A stretch of DNA of 15,830 bases from Bacteroidales bacterium UBA1215 (GTDB taxonomy: Bacteria; Bacteroidota; Bacteroidia; Bacteroidales; WCHB1-69): contig DBXJ01000060.1 in the NCBI GenBank assembly GCA_002309475.1, forward strand, positions 1 to 15,830. Direction: 5' to 3'. Of the stretch, positions 14,336-15,830 are shown one piece after another. A model generated the notes under the pieces. It searched no databases, had not been told where the DNA came from, and saw only the letters and a program-made list of their open reading frames with translations. Position numbers and translations under genes: made by a program. Position 1 is the stretch's first letter; each line of letters starts with the position of its first letter.

Positions 14336-14728
14336 ATGGAACCAGTGAGAATTGACAAATGGATGTGGATGGTAAGGTTGTTCAAAACGCGGACATTGGC
14401 AACCGATGCCTGCAATGCCGGCAAAGTAAAAGTAAACGACCAAAATGTAAAACCTTCCAAAGATGTTCAAACAGGAATGAAAATTCATGTACGAATAGGA
14501 CAATTGCAAAAAGAAGTGGTGGTGATAGATGCTCCAAAAAGCAGAATTGCCGCCAAAATGGTTCCCGACTTTTATACAGATGTTACTCCGCAAGAAGAAT
14601 ATGATAGAATAAAAATGCTTCACACCCGATTTGAAACACGACCATCCGGTTTAGGACGACCCACAAAAAGAGACAGACGACAATTAGATTATTTGAAAGA
14701 TTTTCTCTCAGATGATTTGGATGAATAG
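14336..14728 (+). CDS. hslR: S4-domain RNA-binding protein, Hsp15 family
   Basis: This 130-residue protein has an N-terminal S4 RNA-binding domain: RIDKWMWMVRLFKTRTLATDACNAGKVKVNDQNVKPSKDVQTGMKIHV, residues about 5-52, with the conserved R-x-D-K-W-x-W and G-K-V-x-V-N. A basic tail (GLGRPTKRDRRQLDYLKDF) follows. E. coli Hsp15 binds free 50S subunits that carry a stalled nascent chain and tRNA; the same ribosome-rescue role is inferred here. Length is normal. It is the last gene of the rng operon, 3 nt after the DUF4159 stop, which groups two RNA/ribosome proteins around a secreted one. Confidence 0.85.
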   Translation: MEPVRIDKWMWMVRLFKTRTLATDACNAGKVKVNDQNVKPSKDVQTGMKIHVRIGQLQKEVVVIDAPKSRIAAKMVPDFYTDVTPQEEYDRIKMLHTRFETRPSGLGRPTKRDRRQLDYLKDFLSDDLDE

Positions 14729-14773
14729 TTATTAACAATTTGAAAATATAATTTATTGAAAAACATTAAAATA

Positions 14774-15562
14774 ATGAATAAAGTAGTATGGATAACAGGT
14801 GCCTCCTCCGGTATAGGAAGGGCTACTGCATTAGAATTTGCAAAAAAAGGTTATTGTTTGATTATCACAGCTTTGGAAGAAGATATTTTGGAAGAAGTGA
14901 AAGCCAAGGCTTTGTCATTGGGTGCTCCGGATGTATTTGTTCTTCCATTTGACTTATCCAATACGGAAGAGTTGGCAAATTTGGCAGAAACCGCATGGAC
15001 TCATTTCGGTCGCATTGACATCATGTACAACAATGCAGGCATCAGCCAACGAGGAACTACCGTGGAAACAGAAATGAAAGTCATTAACAAAGTGATGAAT
15101 ATCAATTACTTTGCTCCGGTTATCATCGTTAAACAAATTTTGCCGAAAATGATACAACAAGGTGGAGGTCAATTGGCGGTAACTACCAGCATAGCAGGAA
15201 AATTCGGATTTCCTTTGCGTTGTGCATATAGTTCCTCCAAACATGCTTTATATGGATTTTTTGAAACAATTGCAGCCGAAAATTACAAAGACAATATTCA
15301 TGTCACCATAGTTTGTCCGGGAAGAGTTAGAACCAATATTTCTCTCTATGCTCTTGAAAAAGACGGCAAACAACATGGCAAAATGGACAAAGGACAGGCT
15401 TTCGGCATATCTCCTGAAAAAGCCGGCAAACAAATAGCAAAGGCTATCATTAAGAAAAAACGAGAAGTGCTAATAGGAAGCAAAGAACTGGTGATGGTAT
15501 ATATAAAACGATTTTTCCCCGGCTTGTGTGCCAAAATAGCTCGCTCAATTTCCAGTATGTAA
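14774..15562 (+). CDS. Short-chain dehydrogenase/reductase (SDR)
   Basis: This 262-residue NAD(P)-dependent oxidoreductase has the classical SDR fold. It has the cofactor-binding T8-G-A-S-S-G-I-G15, F-D-L-S (adenine-ring contact), the N86-N-A-G89 motif, catalytic S139, and the Y152-S-S-S-K156 active-site pair. CPGRVRTNIS is the usual segment after the active site. A basic, hydrophobic end (IKRFFPGLCAKIARSISSM) may associate with membrane, as in DhrB-like and retinol-dehydrogenase-like members. I take the ATG at 14774, since the in-frame TTG at 14756 only adds a Lys/Ile-rich hexapeptide before the Rossmann strand. Substrate is unknown; the family includes ketoacyl, sterol and sugar reductases. 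It lies 45 nt after hslR and may be read from the same transcript. Confidence 0.88.
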   Translation: MNKVVWITGASSGIGRATALEFAKKGYCLIITALEEDILEEVKAKALSLGAPDVFVLPFDLSNTEELANLAETAWTHFGRIDIMYNNAGISQRGTTVETEMKVINKVMNINYFAPVIIVKQILPKMIQQGGGQLAVTTSIAGKFGFPLRCAYSSSKHALYGFFETIAAENYKDNIHVTIVCPGRVRTNISLYALEKDGKQHGKMDKGQAFGISPEKAGKQIAKAIIKKKREVLIGSKELVMVYIKRFFPGLCAKIARSISSM

Positions 15563-15641
15563 AAAATTCACTTTCTTTAAAAAAACGTATAAAAATAAGT
15601 ACATTAAAACTCAATATTTCAAATATAAAAATTTATATCCC

Positions 15642-15661
15642 GGAAAATATCCAAATTTTCC
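15642..15661 (+). terminator. Possible weak hairpin downstream of the SDR gene
   Basis: Arms 15642-15648 and 15655-15661 pair over 7 bp with a 6-nt loop, followed by TCTATTTTT. It is weaker than the hairpin at 15685 and may be accessory. The rest of 15563-15641 is AT-rich with nothing else I can support. Confidence 0.3.
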
Positions 15662-15684
15662 TCTATTTTTAGTTCACTAAATTA

Positions 15685-15720
15685 CAAGTTGAAACATTAA
15701 CTTTTCAACTTGATTTTTTT
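15685..15720 (+). terminator. Rho-independent terminator after the SDR gene
   Basis: Arms 15685-15694 and 15703-15712 are perfectly complementary (10 bp, 8-nt loop) and are followed by A and seven T (15714-15720). It lies about 120 nt after the SDR stop and ends that transcript. Confidence 0.8.
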
Positions 15721-15764
15721 AACAAAAAAATTTTTTACAAGAGAAAAGTAAAATCATTTATTTT

Positions 15765-15772
15765 TATTTTTG
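15765..15772 (+). promoter_or_regulatory. Bacteroidota -7 promoter element TATTTTTG at the right edge
   Basis: TATTTTTG fits TAnnTTTG and follows the terminator by 45 nt, 33 nt before the ATG at 15805. No clear -33 is visible; AT-richness makes chance matches possible. Confidence 0.5.
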
Positions 15773-15804
15773 CACTTTGTATAAGCCGTTTGCTTACTTT
15801 TTTT

Positions 15805-15830
15805 ATGTTACAGGATTATTCATCATTCGG
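15805..15830 (+). CDS. Start of an unidentified gene (cut by window edge)
   Basis: An ATG at 15805 opens a frame of eight codons (MLQDYSSF) to the window edge. It follows a terminator and a plausible promoter element with a leader of about 28 nt, so it is likely a real gene start. Too little is present to name it. Confidence 0.4.

Noticed and set aside
15622..15638. Self-complementary ATATAAA/TTTATAT segment
   Set aside because: AT-only and short; a chance palindrome in low-complexity DNA.
1..15830. CRISPR arrays, tRNA, insertion sequences, toxin-antitoxin or defence genes
   Set aside because: No direct-repeat arrays, tRNA-like cloverleafs, transposase-like proteins or terminal inverted repeats, and no defence-type domains were found; the helicase-nuclease fits AddA, not a defence gene.

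Overview
The window looks like a stretch of a low-GC Bacteroidota chromosome, most likely Bacteroidales or a close relative. The evidence is: two proteins with C-terminal type IX secretion (T9SS) sorting domains; a DUF2027 protein start; a zinc-less TraR/DksA-like protein next to lspA; an LspA with the long insert usual in this phylum; repeated TAnnTTTG promoter elements; and AT-rich leaders with almost no Shine-Dalgarno sequences. I see no IS element, phage gene, tRNA, rRNA or CRISPR array. Most of it is core or housekeeping DNA, and I did not find a convincing new multi-gene system.

Left half (1 to about 8.8 kb) is entirely on the minus strand. Read in transcription order it holds queE, then a large AddA-type helicase-nuclease only 2 nt downstream, then two tandem T9SS-exported YD-repeat-like paralogs. 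Next come a strong hairpin, a P-loop nucleotide-kinase-like gene and a dCMP deaminase separated by 1 nt. After these come a YD-repeat-like lipoprotein and the start of a DUF2027 (Smr-type) gene that runs off the left edge. Themes are tRNA queuosine modification, double-strand-break repair, surface proteins and deoxynucleotide supply.

Right half (about 8.9 kb to the end) is entirely on the plus strand. A divergent promoter region leads into a TraR/DksA-like regulator, lspA and a single-POTRA Omp85 protein, which form one tight operon. HU and a 29-residue, extremely basic COX24/mS38-like protein follow and end at a clear terminator. A second operon encodes RNase G/E (TTG start with a Shine-Dalgarno sequence), a secreted DUF4159 protein and an Hsp15-type S4 RNA-binding protein. 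A short-chain dehydrogenase follows and ends with a terminator. The last 66 nt hold a promoter-like element and the first codons of an unidentified gene.

The points most worth following are: the 29-residue mS38/bS22-like putative ribosomal protein; the terminator-like hairpin 10 nt in front of the nucleotide-kinase gene; the in-frame TAA-GTG junction of the TraR-like gene and lspA; the Shine-Dalgarno plus TTG start of rng; and the cluster of three YD-repeat-like exported proteins.
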